The notes: generated by a model not told the origin, from the letters alone. A DNA stretch of 64,000 nt from Aestuariibaculum suncheonense (GCF_014596935.1 NZ_JACVXC010000002.1:315459-379458); one strand, 5' to 3'. Counted from the first letter of the stretch, positions 1 through 9,644 are shown. Translations and numbers: made by a program.

Positions 1-2651
1 GCATAAGCAATTTCGGAAACTGTAAGTGGGGACGTTTCAAGTAAAACCTTGGCTCTATCTAATCTTATGTTCATAATGTAATCACTTATATTAACTCCTA
101 AAATAGCTTTCATTTTCCTGTAAAGTTGAACTCTAGAAATGTTAAGTGCTTCGGCTAATTGTTCAACTGAAAATTTTGAATTGTCTAAATTGTCTTCTAT
201 TAATTTGTTTATACTTGTAATGAAATTTTGTTCAAACAACCCGAAGTTTTGGTCGCCCTCTATTTTATGCATATTATTAACGTAATAATAGCGTAGTTTT
301 TCTCTATTAAACAATAATGTTTTAATAGACTGAAATAAAATTCCAAAACTAAACGGTTTGGTTAAATACAAATCGGCACCACTTTGCAAACCTTTTATAT
401 AAGAATCTTTATCGTTTAGTGCCGTTAAAATGATGGTTGGAATATGAGAAGTTCTTAAATCTTGTTTGAGTATTTTACAAATTTCGAATCCGTTTTTATC
501 TGGTAAATTTACGTCACAGATGAGAATGTCAGGAACTATTTCAAGTGCTTTTTCAATCGCATCGTTACCTTCAGAAGTATAGACTTTATATTCTGATTTT
601 AATTTTTCTTTTAAATACTTTAATAAATCCCGATTATCTTCAATAATTAAAATTGAATAATGCTCTTCTGACGATTCCAAATTTTGCTGATTAAAAGTAT
701 CGTCTTCATAATCGTTTTCAAATTTTAAAATAGAATCATCAATAACATCAGGTTCAAAAACAATCTCTTCAGGATTTAAATGAGCTTTTCCTTTATAGAG
801 ACTGATTATAAATTCGGTTCCATGTTTCGAAAAAACTTCAATATCACCTTTATGCAACTCTATAAATTCCTTTGAAATATGAAGGCCTATCCCTGAGCTG
901 GGCTGACTATTATTGGAACCGTGATAAAATGCTTTAAACACATTTTTTATTTCATTGTCAGGTATACCGATTCCGGAATCTTTAAAATGGATTTTAACAA
1001 AATTACTTTCCGAATCGTCTTCAATTTTAATGCTAACCCTTCCATTATCGGGCGTAAATTTAAAAGCATTTGAAAGTAGATTGAAGTAAACCTTATCCAT
1101 TAAATTACGATCTAAAAACACTTTTAAAGATTCGTTATTACACTCCAACGAAAACTTAATGCCTCTTTTTTGAGCTTCTCTTTCAAAGTCTTTAAAAACA
1201 ATTCTGGAAAACTCGAAAAGATTGGTTTCAGAGGCTTTTAAGATAAATTTTCGGTCTTCTATTTTTCTAAAATCTAAGAGTTGATTAATAAGTCGTAATA
1301 ACCGTTTAGAATTATTAAAAATCAGTCCTACTTCACTCTGCATTTTACCCTCTTTTACAACTTTACTATCTGACAAAGAATCGATTGAAGATAAAATTAA
1401 TGTTAACGGCGTTTTAAATTCATGTGATAACCCTGTAAAAAAATTAACTTTAGCCTCGTTACTTGTTTTTACCTCTTCGGCTATTTTTTTTATTTGATTT
1501 CTTTGAACTGTAATTTTATTGTTTTGAATTTCTAATTCGCGTTTACTCTTTTTTATTTTGTAGCCAGAGTAAATACTATAGCCTCCCAAGATTATACTAG
1601 TAAACAATAAAATTAAAACAACTCTTAAAACATTTCTTTGTGTAGAATAGGTTTGCTCCTGCCTATTTATTCTTTCTTGCTGACTTTCAATATCTAACTG
1701 ATGCTGAGCTATTTTATCATATTGATTTTTCATTATTTCAGCATTTCTAGAGTCAATTACAATTGTTTTAAGTACGTTATTTTTTGATACTTTTTCATTG
1801 TTTAAAATCATAGAAACCAACTTCATGGTTTCATCACCTCCTGTTGGATATAGCATAGTAGCCATGAGAATACCCTGTTGTACCAGTTGAATACCACCGT
1901 TAGGACCAGGTAAACCGTCAACACCTATAATTTTCACATTTTCCTGTAACCCTTTTTCTTTTAAAACTTCCCAAGCACCTAGCGCCAATCTATCATTATG
2001 AGCAAAAATGTAATTTATGTGCTTATTTCCCTTTAAAAGGTCTCTTAAAGAATCTTTAATAGAGTAACTTTCCCAATTGCTATTGATAGAAGCTACAACA
2101 TTTAAATTTTGCGTTTTATTAATAATATTATTAAAACCCAAACTTCGCTCTAAAGCTGGTGAAGAACCAGCTAGCCCTTTTATTTCAAGAATGTTACTTT
2201 CATTGTTTTCAACAGATGCTAAATAGCTTGCTGCATCCGCACCCACCTGATAATTGTCGCCCCCAATATAAGCGGTATAATTAGCCCCTTCAATTTTACG
2301 ATCTACAACTAAAACAGGAATCCCAGATTTATAAGCTTTCTCAACAATAGGAGTTATTGGTTTCGATTTTACCGGAGACACAATTAGTACATCAACTTTC
2401 TCTTTTATTAACTTATCAATATCCTTAATTTGTTTTTCTACGCTATCTTCTCCGTCTAAAATATTCAATTCTATATTAGAATTAAATGCGGCTTGAATTA
2501 ACATAGATTGATTCATTGCTTTGCGCCAATCATCTGCAAATCCAGTTTGAGAAAAACCTACTTTATTTACTGTTTTTTGATTTTCATTTGTACAACCAAT
2601 ACATATTAGCAGGCTAAATAAAACAACAAGTTTTAGTGATAAAAGCTTCAT
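1..2651 (-). CDS. Hybrid two-component system protein (periplasmic sugar-binding sensor, kinase, receiver, AraC), partial
   Basis: The reading frame starts at ATG 2651 (complement) and runs off the left edge, giving about 883 visible residues. In order: a lipobox-like signal ending near Cys20; a ribose-type periplasmic-binding domain (about 30-300); one membrane helix (about 330-355); a histidine kinase with SHEFKTPLT and the phospho-acceptor His near residue 409; an HATPase domain with the GIGIPDNE and SGIGLHISKEF boxes; a receiver with the phospho-acceptor Asp (CDVNLPDKNG) near 713; and an AraC-type DNA-binding domain whose second helix-turn-helix is cut by the window. Such one-protein systems in Bacteroidota usually sense a sugar or sugar derivative and activate an adjacent uptake/degradation locus. 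The ligand is unknown, and any target locus would lie to the left, outside the window. Confidence 0.9.
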   Translation of the reverse strand, partial: MKLLSLKLVVLFSLLICIGCTNENQKTVNKVGFSQTGFADDWRKAMNQSMLIQAAFNSNIELNILDGEDSVEKQIKDIDKLIKEKVDVLIVSPVKSKPITPIVEKAYKSGIPVLVVDRKIEGANYTAYIGGDNYQVGADAASYLASVENNESNILEIKGLAGSSPALERSLGFNNIINKTQNLNVVASINSNWESYSIKDSLRDLLKGNKHINYIFAHNDRLALGAWEVLKEKGLQENVKIIGVDGLPGPNGGIQLVQQGILMATMLYPTGGDETMKLVSMILNNEKVSKNNVLKTIVIDSRNAEIMKNQYDKIAQHQLDIESQQERINRQEQTYSTQRNVLRVVLILLFTSIILGGYSIYSGYKIKKSKRELEIQNNKITVQRNQIKKIAEEVKTSNEAKVNFFTGLSHEFKTPLTLILSSIDSLSDSKVVKEGKMQSEVGLIFNNSKRLLRLINQLLDFRKIEDRKFILKASETNLFEFSRIVFKDFEREAQKRGIKFSLECNNESLKVFLDRNLMDKVYFNLLSNAFKFTPDNGRVSIKIEDDSESNFVKIHFKDSGIGIPDNEIKNVFKAFYHGSNNSQPSSGIGLHISKEFIELHKGDIEVFSKHGTEFIISLYKGKAHLNPEEIVFEPDVIDDSILKFENDYEDDTFNQQNLESSEEHYSILIIEDNRDLLKYLKEKLKSEYKVYTSEGNDAIEKALEIVPDILICDVNLPDKNGFEICKILKQDLRTSHIPTIILTALNDKDSYIKGLQSGADLYLTKPFSFGILFQSIKTLLFNREKLRYYYVNNMHKIEGDQNFGLFEQNFITSINKLIEDNLDNSKFSVEQLAEALNISRVQLYRKMKAILGVNISDYIMNIRLDRAKVLLETSPLTVSEIAY

Positions 2652-2783
2652 TAAGTTAAGGAAAGAATTAGTTTAGTTAATTGGTTTTAAAATGAAATAT
2701 AGTGATTTTAATTAATATAAAACCCCATATCTACTTCTCATTATTTTCTCCGCAGAATCAAAATTTTAACTATACTTTTTAAG

Positions 2784-2815
2784 CAAAAAAAAATCCCTTT
2801 AAAATTTAAAGGGAT
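2784..2815 (-). terminator. Rho-independent terminator of the Hc1-like gene
   Basis: AATCCCTTTAAA pairs with TTTAAAGGGATT (stem about 2792-2815). On the minus strand it is followed by a run of T (A-run 2785-2793 on the plus strand). It lies just past the stop codon of the small gene at 2839-3015. Confidence 0.8.
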
Positions 2816-2838
2816 TAACACTAATAATAAAAAGAAAA

Positions 2839-3015
2839 TTATTTTTTAGAAGCTTCTAAAGATACTTTACGAAATTCCTTCATTAATTTAGTCATTTCCA
2901 AAGTCGCTTTACGAGCTCTTGTTCCAGCAGCTTTATTTCCATTTTCTAATTGAGCGTTTGCATCAGCTGAAAATGCTTCAAATTGTGCGTTGATTTGTTC
3001 TAATAATTCTTTCAT
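2839..3015 (-). CDS. Histone H1-like protein (Hc1 family), 58 aa
   Basis: This small basic protein begins MKELLEQINAQFEAF and ends in KKFRKVSLEASKK-like sequence (the visible end is FRKVSLEASKK). It contains ARKATLEMTKLMKEFRK, the pattern of the short Hc1-like DNA-associated proteins common in Bacteroidota. It is probably a nucleoid-associated protein. It is a single gene with its own terminator on the left. A plausible -7 element (TATTTTCG on the minus strand, 3044-3051) lies about 30 bases before the start. Hc1 family membership is recognised from the sequence; the cellular role in this group is poorly known. Confidence 0.8.
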   Translation of the reverse strand: MKELLEQINAQFEAFSADANAQLENGNKAAGTRARKATLEMTKLMKEFRKVSLEASKK

Positions 3016-3051
3016 CGATTCAAGGTTTTTAAATTAATGTTAGCGAAAATA

Positions 3052-3290
3052 GAATAAAATTTTCATTTTTTTTAAATCCGTCCCCTTTTCATCCCTTGTA
3101 TTTTATAGGTTCCTATACAACTCATTGATTTTCTGAATATCTCAAAATGGTTATTTTAATTATTTATTAAAAAATATTTGAATTAAATAACCTTTCATGC
3201 CAACTACAAGAAATCTAACTTAAACAGAAATCACCTCAGTGAAGGTTGCATGAACATAAAAATATTGACCAACCGGATAATTTAAAGCAC
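3052..3290. other. Intergenic stretch without recognisable gene
   Basis: AT-rich spacer between the Hc1-like gene promoter and the tRNA-His terminator. I see no convincing reading frame, repeat or RNA gene in it. Confidence 0.5.
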
Positions 3291-3322
3291 AAAAAAAGCC
3301 CTTCAAATAAATTGAAAGGCTT
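3291..3322 (-). terminator. Terminator of tRNA-His
   Basis: On the minus strand AAGCCTTTCAA, a short loop, and TTGAAGGGCTT form a hairpin with one mismatch, followed by seven T. It lies immediately downstream of the tRNA-His gene. Confidence 0.8.
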
Positions 3323-3332
3323 GTTAATTTTG

Positions 3333-3407
3333 GGTGGAAGATCGGTCTCGAACCGACGACCTCCTGAACCACAATCAGGCGCTCTAACCAACTGAGCTAC
3401 AACCACC
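3333..3407 (-). tRNA. tRNA-His (anticodon GTG)
   Basis: The cloverleaf reads on the minus strand. The extra G(-1) of tRNA-His is at 3407, opposite discriminator C73 at 3333. The acceptor 5' side is GTGGTTG, the D-arm GCTC/GAGC, the anticodon loop holds GTG, and the T-loop is TTCGAGA. The 3' acceptor strand is CTTCCAC, so acceptor pairs 5:68 and 6:67 are T-T mismatches. CCA is not encoded. An upstream promoter and downstream terminator make it a single-gene unit. Confidence 0.93.
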
Positions 3408-3433
3408 GTGTAATGCATTTCGCAATGCGAGTG

Positions 3434-3464
3434 CAAATGTAAACGTTTTAGGCGTTACTGCAAA
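3434..3464 (-). promoter_or_regulatory. Promoter of tRNA-His
   Basis: On the minus strand TTTTG, 19 bases, then TACATTTG (plus-strand 3434-3441). This is an exact fit to the Bacteroidota sigma-A consensus TTG-N17-23-TAnnTTTG, placed about 27 bases before the tRNA 5' end. Confidence 0.75.
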
Positions 3465-3560
3465 AGTTTTTTGAAATTTTTTTTAAGTATTTTTAAAAAT
3501 AATTTCAGTTTTTAAAGTAACCTATTCATTTACTTTTACTTATTAAAAAAATATTTTTCA

Positions 3561-4280
3561 CTAAATTAAATCAAACAGGCTGCTCACCCCAACATAGCGT
3601 TCTACAGTAAAGCCTTCGGCGTATTCTACTCCTATTAAACGCCCCAAATCGCGGGCTCTATAAATCACACTATCGGTGAAATTTTTACTTGAAATTGGCG
3701 TTTGAGGCTCTTTGCTGTCTTCACTGTAAAATTGTGTTTTATAAGCCAGCACCGATTGCATTTTAATATCAATATAATCGGAAACATCTACAACCAAATC
3801 CGGTTCTATATTTTTCCACTGAATAAAATGGTAAACTTGTTTTGGTCTCCAGGGTTTCTGTACCTCACCTGCTTCATCTAAAGTTTCAATCTTGAGCAAA
3901 CCACTTAAAAAACAGGCATCGCTGGCCAGTTTACTCCCTTTACCGTGATCAATATGCCTATCATCAATCGCATTACAAATCACTATTTCCGGCTGATACT
4001 TTCTTATTTTTGAAATTAATGCCAACTGGTGTGCTTTATCATTCACAAAAAAGCCATCAGCAAATCGCATATTTTCACGCACCGATGCCTTTAATATCGC
4101 TGCGGCATCTTTTGCTTCTTCATCTCTAGTTTCCGCTGTACCACGTGTACCTAACTCACCACGTGTTAAATCGATAATACCAACTTTTTTTCCATTGGCT
4201 ACCTCTTTTGCCAGAGTTGCACCACAGCCCAATTCTACATCATCAGGATGAGCGCCAATGGCAAGTATGTCTAACTTCAT
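3561..4280 (-). CDS. bshB1: Bacillithiol biosynthesis deacetylase BshB1
   Basis: A 239-residue cytoplasmic zinc enzyme of the LmbE/PIG-L family. It has the N-terminal metal motif AHPDDVELGCG (residues about 9-19) and the downstream DDRHIDHGKG motif (about 105-114) that completes the zinc site. The length and both motifs match BshB1, which deacetylates N-acetylglucosaminyl-malate to glucosaminyl-malate in bacillithiol synthesis. The start at 4280 places the motif at the usual distance from the N-terminus. It is a single gene, divergent from the permease at 4627. A glutathione peroxidase-type gene occurs elsewhere in the window, fitting a thiol-based redox economy. A related PIG-L enzyme without this role is the best alternative. 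Confidence 0.9.
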   Translation of the reverse strand: MKLDILAIGAHPDDVELGCGATLAKEVANGKKVGIIDLTRGELGTRGTAETRDEEAKDAAAILKASVRENMRFADGFFVNDKAHQLALISKIRKYQPEIVICNAIDDRHIDHGKGSKLASDACFLSGLLKIETLDEAGEVQKPWRPKQVYHFIQWKNIEPDLVVDVSDYIDIKMQSVLAYKTQFYSEDSKEPQTPISSKNFTDSVIYRARDLGRLIGVEYAEGFTVERYVGVSSLFDLI

Positions 4281-4626
4281 AGTTTATAAATTATAGTCTA
4301 CTTTATATTACTAATAAATCACTTATTCTTAAAATATTTTCACTTTTTATCAAAAAATGTGAAAATCGAAATACTAATTACTTGTTAAAATCTTTAAATC
4401 CAGAAAAAAACAAAATTACGAATACGTTTTCGTTTATACTTTTTGTATATTTTTTTTACTAAAATCAACAATAATTTAAAAAATGACACTTATTGATAAA
4501 CATGACTTTAATCATAATAATTAGAGTAATTGTAAAGTAATTTTAACAAATAATTAGGATTCAAACCAGATATAGCCTTCCATTCAAGACTCTGGTGAAT
4601 GTAAAATTAATAAACAAATATTAGAT
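4281..4626. other. Divergent intergenic region bshB1 / SLC13 permease
   Basis: About 345 AT-rich bases. One inverted repeat is clear: ATTTTCAC at 4336-4343 and GTGAAAAT at 4359-4366, separated by 15 bases, without a strong T-run. It could be an operator or a weak structure. The two divergent promoters must lie here, but I cannot place them with confidence. No small gene is supported. Confidence 0.4.
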
Positions 4627-6468
4627 ATGGTCTATTTAATGCTCTTCATTTTAGTTGTAACGATTGGTCTATTTATCTGGGGAAAATTCACACCGGACAT
4701 CGTCGCCCTCATTTCTATGCTAAGCTTGTTTTTAACGGGTATTTTAGATGTTAGCGAAACATTAAGCGGATTTAGTAATCCTACCGTTATTATGATTGCC
4801 GCACTCTTTATTATAGGTGAAGGCATTGCCCAAACTGGGTGGACTGCTATGGCCGGTAAAAAGTTTGTAGAATGGGCTGGAAAAAGTGTTCCGAAACTTC
4901 TTGTGATCATCACTTTAGGAGCCGGTGTACTTTCTGGCTTTGTAAGTAACACCGGAACAGTAGCGACGTTAACCCCTTTAACCATATCGTCTGCCTGGAG
5001 TATTGGTACATTACCTTCAAAAATGCTAATACCAGTAGCGTTTGGCTCTAACACCGGGGGACTGTTAACTCTTACAGGTACACCTCCTAATATTATTGCA
5101 AGTAATGCTTTGGTTGAAGCTGGCTACGGAGGATTTTCATTCTTTGAATTTGCTTTAATTGGTATTCCGTTACTCATTATAACCCTTGTCTACTTTAGAT
5201 ATATAGGTTATAAATTATTACCTAAAAATAAAACGAATAATAAACCTGTAAACATTGAATCTACCTTTCATAACTGGATAGAAGCTTATAAAGTACATGA
5301 CGACTACTACAGATTACGTATTCGTTCTATTTCTCCGCTTATCAATACCAAAATGGAAGACTGGCAGTTTGAAAAAGATTATCATGTTAGCATCATTCGT
5401 ATAAAACGCAGACATCCAAAAGTATTGAAAGGCATCAATCCTTTTATTGAGTTCCCGAATCCACAAACCGAATTGTACTATCACGATATCATTACGGTTA
5501 AAGGTAGCACCGAAGCTATTAATAAACTTATGATTACCTTCAGATTAGGACTTTTACCTCTGGAACCTATCACCGACGAGTTAAAACATAACCTCATCAA
5601 TCAGGAAGTTGGGATGACCGAAGTGATTGTGAATCCAAACTCCATGCTGGTAGGCAGAAAATTCAGACTAGGAGAATACTTTAAAAGATATGGCATTCAG
5701 CTTTTGGCGGCATCCAGAAATAACAAACCTTTACAAGACAAAGAGATTGTTGTTAAAGCCGGAGATGCCTTCTTATTACGAGGCACCTGGCAGTCTATTG
5801 AAGATTTAAAAAAACAACACGAACATTTAGTGATTATTGGTAGTCCTGAAGGAATGGCCAAAAACGTAGAAAATCTGAATTTCAAATCGTACATCGCTTT
5901 AGGCACCTTAATTTTCATGATCCTATTGATGGTCTTTAAAATCGTTCCCGGAGCCATTGCGGCCTTATTATGTGCTGGTATTGTTCTGTTAACAGGTTGT
6001 GTAACCATTTCTAAAGCCTACAAAGGTATTAGCTGGACAAGTGTGGTTATGATTGCGGCCATGATTCCTATGGGAATTGCACTTCAAAAAACCGGAACTG
6101 CACAATTAATTGCCAATGGTTTAGTTGAGCACTTAGGCAGTATTCACCCGATAGTATTATTAGGAGGAATCTTTTTACTAACCACCACATTTAGTCAGGT
6201 AATTAACAACTCGGCCACAGCAGTTTTAATGGCGCCCATTGCCATGTTGGCTGCCAGTTCATTGAATTTAGACCCACATCCGTTTATGATTGTGATTGCC
6301 ATTAGTGCTTCAACAGCTTTCTTAACACCAATTGGTACAACCACAAACGCTATGGTCATGACTGCAGGTGGCTATAAATTTATGGATTACTTTAAAGTAG
6401 GCGCACCACTGCTTTTACTACTCTTTATACTAACGCTTTTACTAGTGCCTGTAATATGGCCCTTATAA
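4627..6468 (+). CDS. SLC13-family permease with two RCK_C (TrkA_C) domains
   Basis: An inner-membrane protein of 613 residues. Hydrophobic segments fill residues 1-195. Two soluble TrkA-C/RCK_C-like domains follow (about 215-305 and 310-395), and a second membrane half runs from 420 to 613. The repeated signature segments NTGTVATLTPLT/GTPPNIIAS (first half) and NNSATAVLMAPIA/TPIGTTTNAMV (second half) are the paired hairpin motifs of the divalent anion:sodium symporter superfamily. Members with this layout carry sulfate, dicarboxylates or similar anions; the substrate cannot be read from the sequence. It lies 27 bases upstream of pckA in the same direction. A dicarboxylate import role feeding oxaloacetate to PEP carboxykinase is possible but is inference. 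Confidence 0.85.
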   Translation: MVYLMLFILVVTIGLFIWGKFTPDIVALISMLSLFLTGILDVSETLSGFSNPTVIMIAALFIIGEGIAQTGWTAMAGKKFVEWAGKSVPKLLVIITLGAGVLSGFVSNTGTVATLTPLTISSAWSIGTLPSKMLIPVAFGSNTGGLLTLTGTPPNIIASNALVEAGYGGFSFFEFALIGIPLLIITLVYFRYIGYKLLPKNKTNNKPVNIESTFHNWIEAYKVHDDYYRLRIRSISPLINTKMEDWQFEKDYHVSIIRIKRRHPKVLKGINPFIEFPNPQTELYYHDIITVKGSTEAINKLMITFRLGLLPLEPITDELKHNLINQEVGMTEVIVNPNSMLVGRKFRLGEYFKRYGIQLLAASRNNKPLQDKEIVVKAGDAFLLRGTWQSIEDLKKQHEHLVIIGSPEGMAKNVENLNFKSYIALGTLIFMILLMVFKIVPGAIAALLCAGIVLLTGCVTISKAYKGISWTSVVMIAAMIPMGIALQKTGTAQLIANGLVEHLGSIHPIVLLGGIFLLTTTFSQVINNSATAVLMAPIAMLAASSLNLDPHPFMIVIAISASTAFLTPIGTTTNAMVMTAGGYKFMDYFKVGAPLLLLLFILTLLLVPVIWPL

Positions 6469-6495
6469 TACCAAAACATTTAAAAAATAATTAAA

Positions 6496-8127
6496 ATGGA
6501 AGATTTAGTAACCATGGGAGTTCATACCAGCCTTGAGCAGTATGGCTTAAAAAATGTCACTGTACACTGGAACTTATCACCAGAAGAACTTCAACAAATT
6601 ACCCTTGAAAACAACATGGGTAAAGAGACGGCTAATGGCACACTTGCCATAAACACCGGAAAATTTACCGGTCGCTCACCTCAGGATCGTTTTATTGTAA
6701 AAGACACGTACACCGAAAAAAAAGTATGGTGGGGAAAAACCAATAAACCGGTATCGACCGAAAACTTCAACAAATTAAAACATGAAGTAACAGAATACCT
6801 TTCCGGAAAAGAATTATATGCTAGAGATGCTTACGCTTGTGCTGAACCTGAATTCAAAACAAAAATACGCGCTATCACCGAGCTACCTTGGTCTAATCTT
6901 TTCATCTACAACATGTTTTTACGACCTGGTGAGAAAGAACTTGAAAATTTTGAAGAAGACTGGCTAATTCTATGTGCTCCGGGTTATGTATGCCCTAATC
7001 CTGAAGCTTTCGGTATTCGTCAAGGAAACTTCTCTATCATTAATTTCACACAAAGAGTAGCACTTATAGGCGGTTCTGCCTATACTGGTGAAATGAAAAA
7101 AGGCATTTTCTCTGCATTGAATTTAATTTTACCTGTTGAAAAAAATGTGCTGCCTATGCACTGTTCTGCAAATGTTGGTAAAAAAGGTGACACTGCTATT
7201 TTCTTCGGCTTATCAGGAACCGGAAAAACAACCCTTTCTGCCGACCCTGAAAGAAAATTAATTGGAGACGACGAACATGGCTGGACCGAGGATAACGTTA
7301 TTTTTAACTTTGAAGGCGGTTGTTATGCTAAAGTGATTGATTTAAGTGAAGAAAAAGAGCCGGACATCTTCAGAGCTGTGAGACCGGGTGCCATGCTTGA
7401 AAACGTTGTTATTAAAGCTAATGGTGAAGTGGATTATTTAGATAGCTCCATCACTCAAAACACGCGTGTAAGCTACCCTATTCACCATATTGATAATATT
7501 CAGGAAACGCTATATGCTAACAATCCTAAAAACATCTTTTTCTTAACCTGTGATGCGTTTGGGGTACTGCCACCGGTATCAAAATTAACACCAGGTCAGG
7601 CAGCATACCACTTTATTTCTGGATATACAGCTAAAGTTGCAGGAACCGAAGCTGGTATTACCGAACCTGTTCCGTCATTCTCGGCTTGTTTTGGGGAACC
7701 TTTTATGCCTTTACATCCCACCGTATACGGAGAAATGTTAAGTAAAAAAATGCAGGACGCTGGTGTAAATGTATGGTTAATTAATACTGGGTGGAGTGCC
7801 GGCCCTTATGGTGTGGGTTCTCGTATCAAGTTAAAATACACCAGATCCATGATTACCGCTATTCTTAATGGCGACCTAGATGATGTAGACTATGAACAAA
7901 ATCCAATTTTCGGCTTATTCATGCCTAAATATTGTCCGGGTGTTCCTTCTGAAATGTTAGATCCTATGAATACATGGTTACAAAAAGGCGCTTATATTGG
8001 AAAAGCCATTCAGTTGGCACATTCGTTCCACCTAAACTTTGAAAAATTTGCCCATCAAGCTTCAAAACAAATTATGGAAGGTGGACCATTAATTGATGAG
8101 CACCACCATTTGGAAGAACATATTTAA
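6496..8127 (+). CDS. pckA: Phosphoenolpyruvate carboxykinase (ATP)
   Basis: A 543-residue cytoplasmic enzyme that converts oxaloacetate and ATP to PEP, CO2 and ADP, the entry step of gluconeogenesis. Visible family motifs are the substrate-binding TGRSPQDRF (about 56-64), the metal/kinase region MHCSANVG (about 221-228), the P-loop GLSGTGKTT (about 240-248), the following IGDDEHGW motif, and the adenine-binding NTRVSYP region. The length matches the ATP-dependent family. It shares direction with the SLC13 permease 27 bases upstream and ends at a strong bidirectional terminator, so the two probably form a two-gene operon. Confidence 0.97.
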   Translation: MEDLVTMGVHTSLEQYGLKNVTVHWNLSPEELQQITLENNMGKETANGTLAINTGKFTGRSPQDRFIVKDTYTEKKVWWGKTNKPVSTENFNKLKHEVTEYLSGKELYARDAYACAEPEFKTKIRAITELPWSNLFIYNMFLRPGEKELENFEEDWLILCAPGYVCPNPEAFGIRQGNFSIINFTQRVALIGGSAYTGEMKKGIFSALNLILPVEKNVLPMHCSANVGKKGDTAIFFGLSGTGKTTLSADPERKLIGDDEHGWTEDNVIFNFEGGCYAKVIDLSEEKEPDIFRAVRPGAMLENVVIKANGEVDYLDSSITQNTRVSYPIHHIDNIQETLYANNPKNIFFLTCDAFGVLPPVSKLTPGQAAYHFISGYTAKVAGTEAGITEPVPSFSACFGEPFMPLHPTVYGEMLSKKMQDAGVNVWLINTGWSAGPYGVGSRIKLKYTRSMITAILNGDLDDVDYEQNPIFGLFMPKYCPGVPSEMLDPMNTWLQKGAYIGKAIQLAHSFHLNFEKFAHQASKQIMEGGPLIDEHHHLEEHI

Positions 8128-8146
8128 TAGTTGTTTTAATGATACT

Positions 8147-8180
8147 GTAGAGGAACTCAAAAAATAATGAGCTCCTCTAC
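8147..8180. terminator. Bidirectional terminator between pckA and the RuBisCO-like gene
   Basis: GTAGAGGA-ACTC pairs with GAGC-TCCTCTAC around an A-rich loop. It is followed by a T-rich stretch on the plus strand. The two converging genes end on either side. Confidence 0.8.
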
Positions 8181-8194
8181 ATTGTTTTTATGTT

Positions 8195-9469
8195 CTAACT
8201 TACACTTTCACTATTCAATAATTCCCGGTTAGCAAATTTATAAACCAACGCTCTGAATTCTTCATAATCATTGGCAGTTTCTTCTAGTGTCTTACCGTTA
8301 ATAGCACCATTCCAAGCTTGCTGAATTGCAAGCACTCCTGCTTCAAGACCTGACGGATGACCTAAAATCGCATCGCCTGCCATATACAATAAATCAGTCG
8401 TTTGCAAGCGATTGTAAGTTTCAAAAGCCTGACCTCCCCATTGCCCGGAAGATACCACTGGCAATACCGATTCACTATTTAAGAAGGGTTTAAGGCAAGA
8501 TTTTATAGAGCGCAATGCAGAATCATTGGATTCCCCAAAAGTATTTTCTATGCCATTCACATACATTTGATCTACACCTGCTAATCTGGATATTTTATCG
8601 TAAGCAGGAAAATTTATCCCAAAAAATGGGTGTTTGTTAAACATACCCCATCCGTTTCTGTGTGCATGAACGGACAAACCTCCCCAATTACAAACCTGTT
8701 TTGTAGCTGTCCACCCCACACTATTTATACTAACCATAACACTTGTACCGCCGGCATTTACTACTGTTTCGTAATTAGACTGCATAGTTCTAAAATCTCC
8801 TGTAATATTAAATGCATACATAATTTTCTTTCCGGTTTTATCGGCTTGAGCGTTAATAACATCCATTACTTTTTCAACGCGCTCTTCAAATGTAGAACTA
8901 GCTGAAGATGTTAAGAGTTCGTCGTCTTTAATAAAATCAATACCAGCATCGGCTAATTTCTGTACCAGTTGAGCCGTATGTTCAGGTGTCAATCCTAGAC
9001 TAGGTTTTATAGCTGTTCCTATCATTGGTTGTTTTAATTCCACACCAGCTAAAGCCTTCGTTCCTCGCAAACCAAATTTAGGACCTCTAAAATGCTCTCT
9101 GTATGAGTTAGGTACTTCAAAATCATCTAACTTAAGCCCTGAAAACTGGGTTGATTCATAAATATTACCTAAAAGTGTGGTGATTAATGTAGGAATATTA
9201 TAACCAAAATTCCCAACCGGCCAGGAAACAATTACTTTAGCACGCTTAAAAACAGTCCCTTCCTTATAATTCCCTGGTATACTAGGTACTGAAACCTCTT
9301 CCTGTAATTCTATATGCTCTACCCGAGCAGCATAAAGCTTCCTAAACTCCTCTAACTCCTGAGTCGTTGAAATAAAAGTCCCACTGGATTGTTCTCCCGC
9401 TAAAACTGCGGCTGCCTGTTCTACATCATAGGGTGTTTCTATTAGGTAGGCTGCAAAAATTCTTTCCAT
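8195..9469 (-). CDS. RuBisCO-like protein (form IV type), not a carbon-fixing RuBisCO
   Basis: A 424-residue homologue of the RuBisCO large subunit. By motif alignment the activation site is intact: FIKDDE gives Lys181, Asp183 and Glu184 (equivalents of K201, D203, E204), Lys155 matches K175, Asn102 matches N123, and His270-Arg271 match H294-R295. Other catalytic residues differ: K177 becomes Ser157, H327 aligns with Tyr303 in MYVNGIENTFGES, and loop-6 K334 is lost. This is the pattern of RuBisCO-like proteins, which perform enolisation, isomerisation or decarboxylation of sugar-phosphate-like substrates rather than CO2 fixation. No methionine-salvage or apiose genes are adjacent. The nearest gene is a divergent HAD phosphatase 175 bases away, recalling the pairing of CbbY-type phosphatases with true RuBisCO. 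The substrate is unknown. Confidence 0.88.
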   Translation of the reverse strand: MERIFAAYLIETPYDVEQAAAVLAGEQSSGTFISTTQELEEFRKLYAARVEHIELQEEVSVPSIPGNYKEGTVFKRAKVIVSWPVGNFGYNIPTLITTLLGNIYESTQFSGLKLDDFEVPNSYREHFRGPKFGLRGTKALAGVELKQPMIGTAIKPSLGLTPEHTAQLVQKLADAGIDFIKDDELLTSSASSTFEERVEKVMDVINAQADKTGKKIMYAFNITGDFRTMQSNYETVVNAGGTSVMVSINSVGWTATKQVCNWGGLSVHAHRNGWGMFNKHPFFGINFPAYDKISRLAGVDQMYVNGIENTFGESNDSALRSIKSCLKPFLNSESVLPVVSSGQWGGQAFETYNRLQTTDLLYMAGDAILGHPSGLEAGVLAIQQAWNGAINGKTLEETANDYEEFRALVYKFANRELLNSESVS

Positions 9470-9644
9470 TTAAATAATTGGCTATCTGTTAATTTAATTA
9501 GAGTTGTAGGTAAAGTTGGTATAAAATTTTCTTAATACTATCCTGCTGTAACCTGTTGTAAAATTGATCGTTAATGAATTCTATAAAAGGTACGGATTTT
9601 TCATATTCTATGACAGTAATCTTTTATATTAGCGCAAAAAAACC

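Noticed and set aside
3236..3436. 66-codon open frame on the minus strand
   Set aside because: It runs straight through the tRNA-His gene and its terminator; the RNA gene explains the sequence.
4632..5054. 140-codon frame antisense to the SLC13 permease
   Set aside because: A shadow of a strongly coding gene, with no own start context and no recognisable protein features.
8195..9469. A functional carbon-fixing RuBisCO
   Set aside because: K177, H327 and K334 equivalents are missing, there is no phosphoribulokinase or small subunit nearby, and the motifs fit a RuBisCO-like protein.
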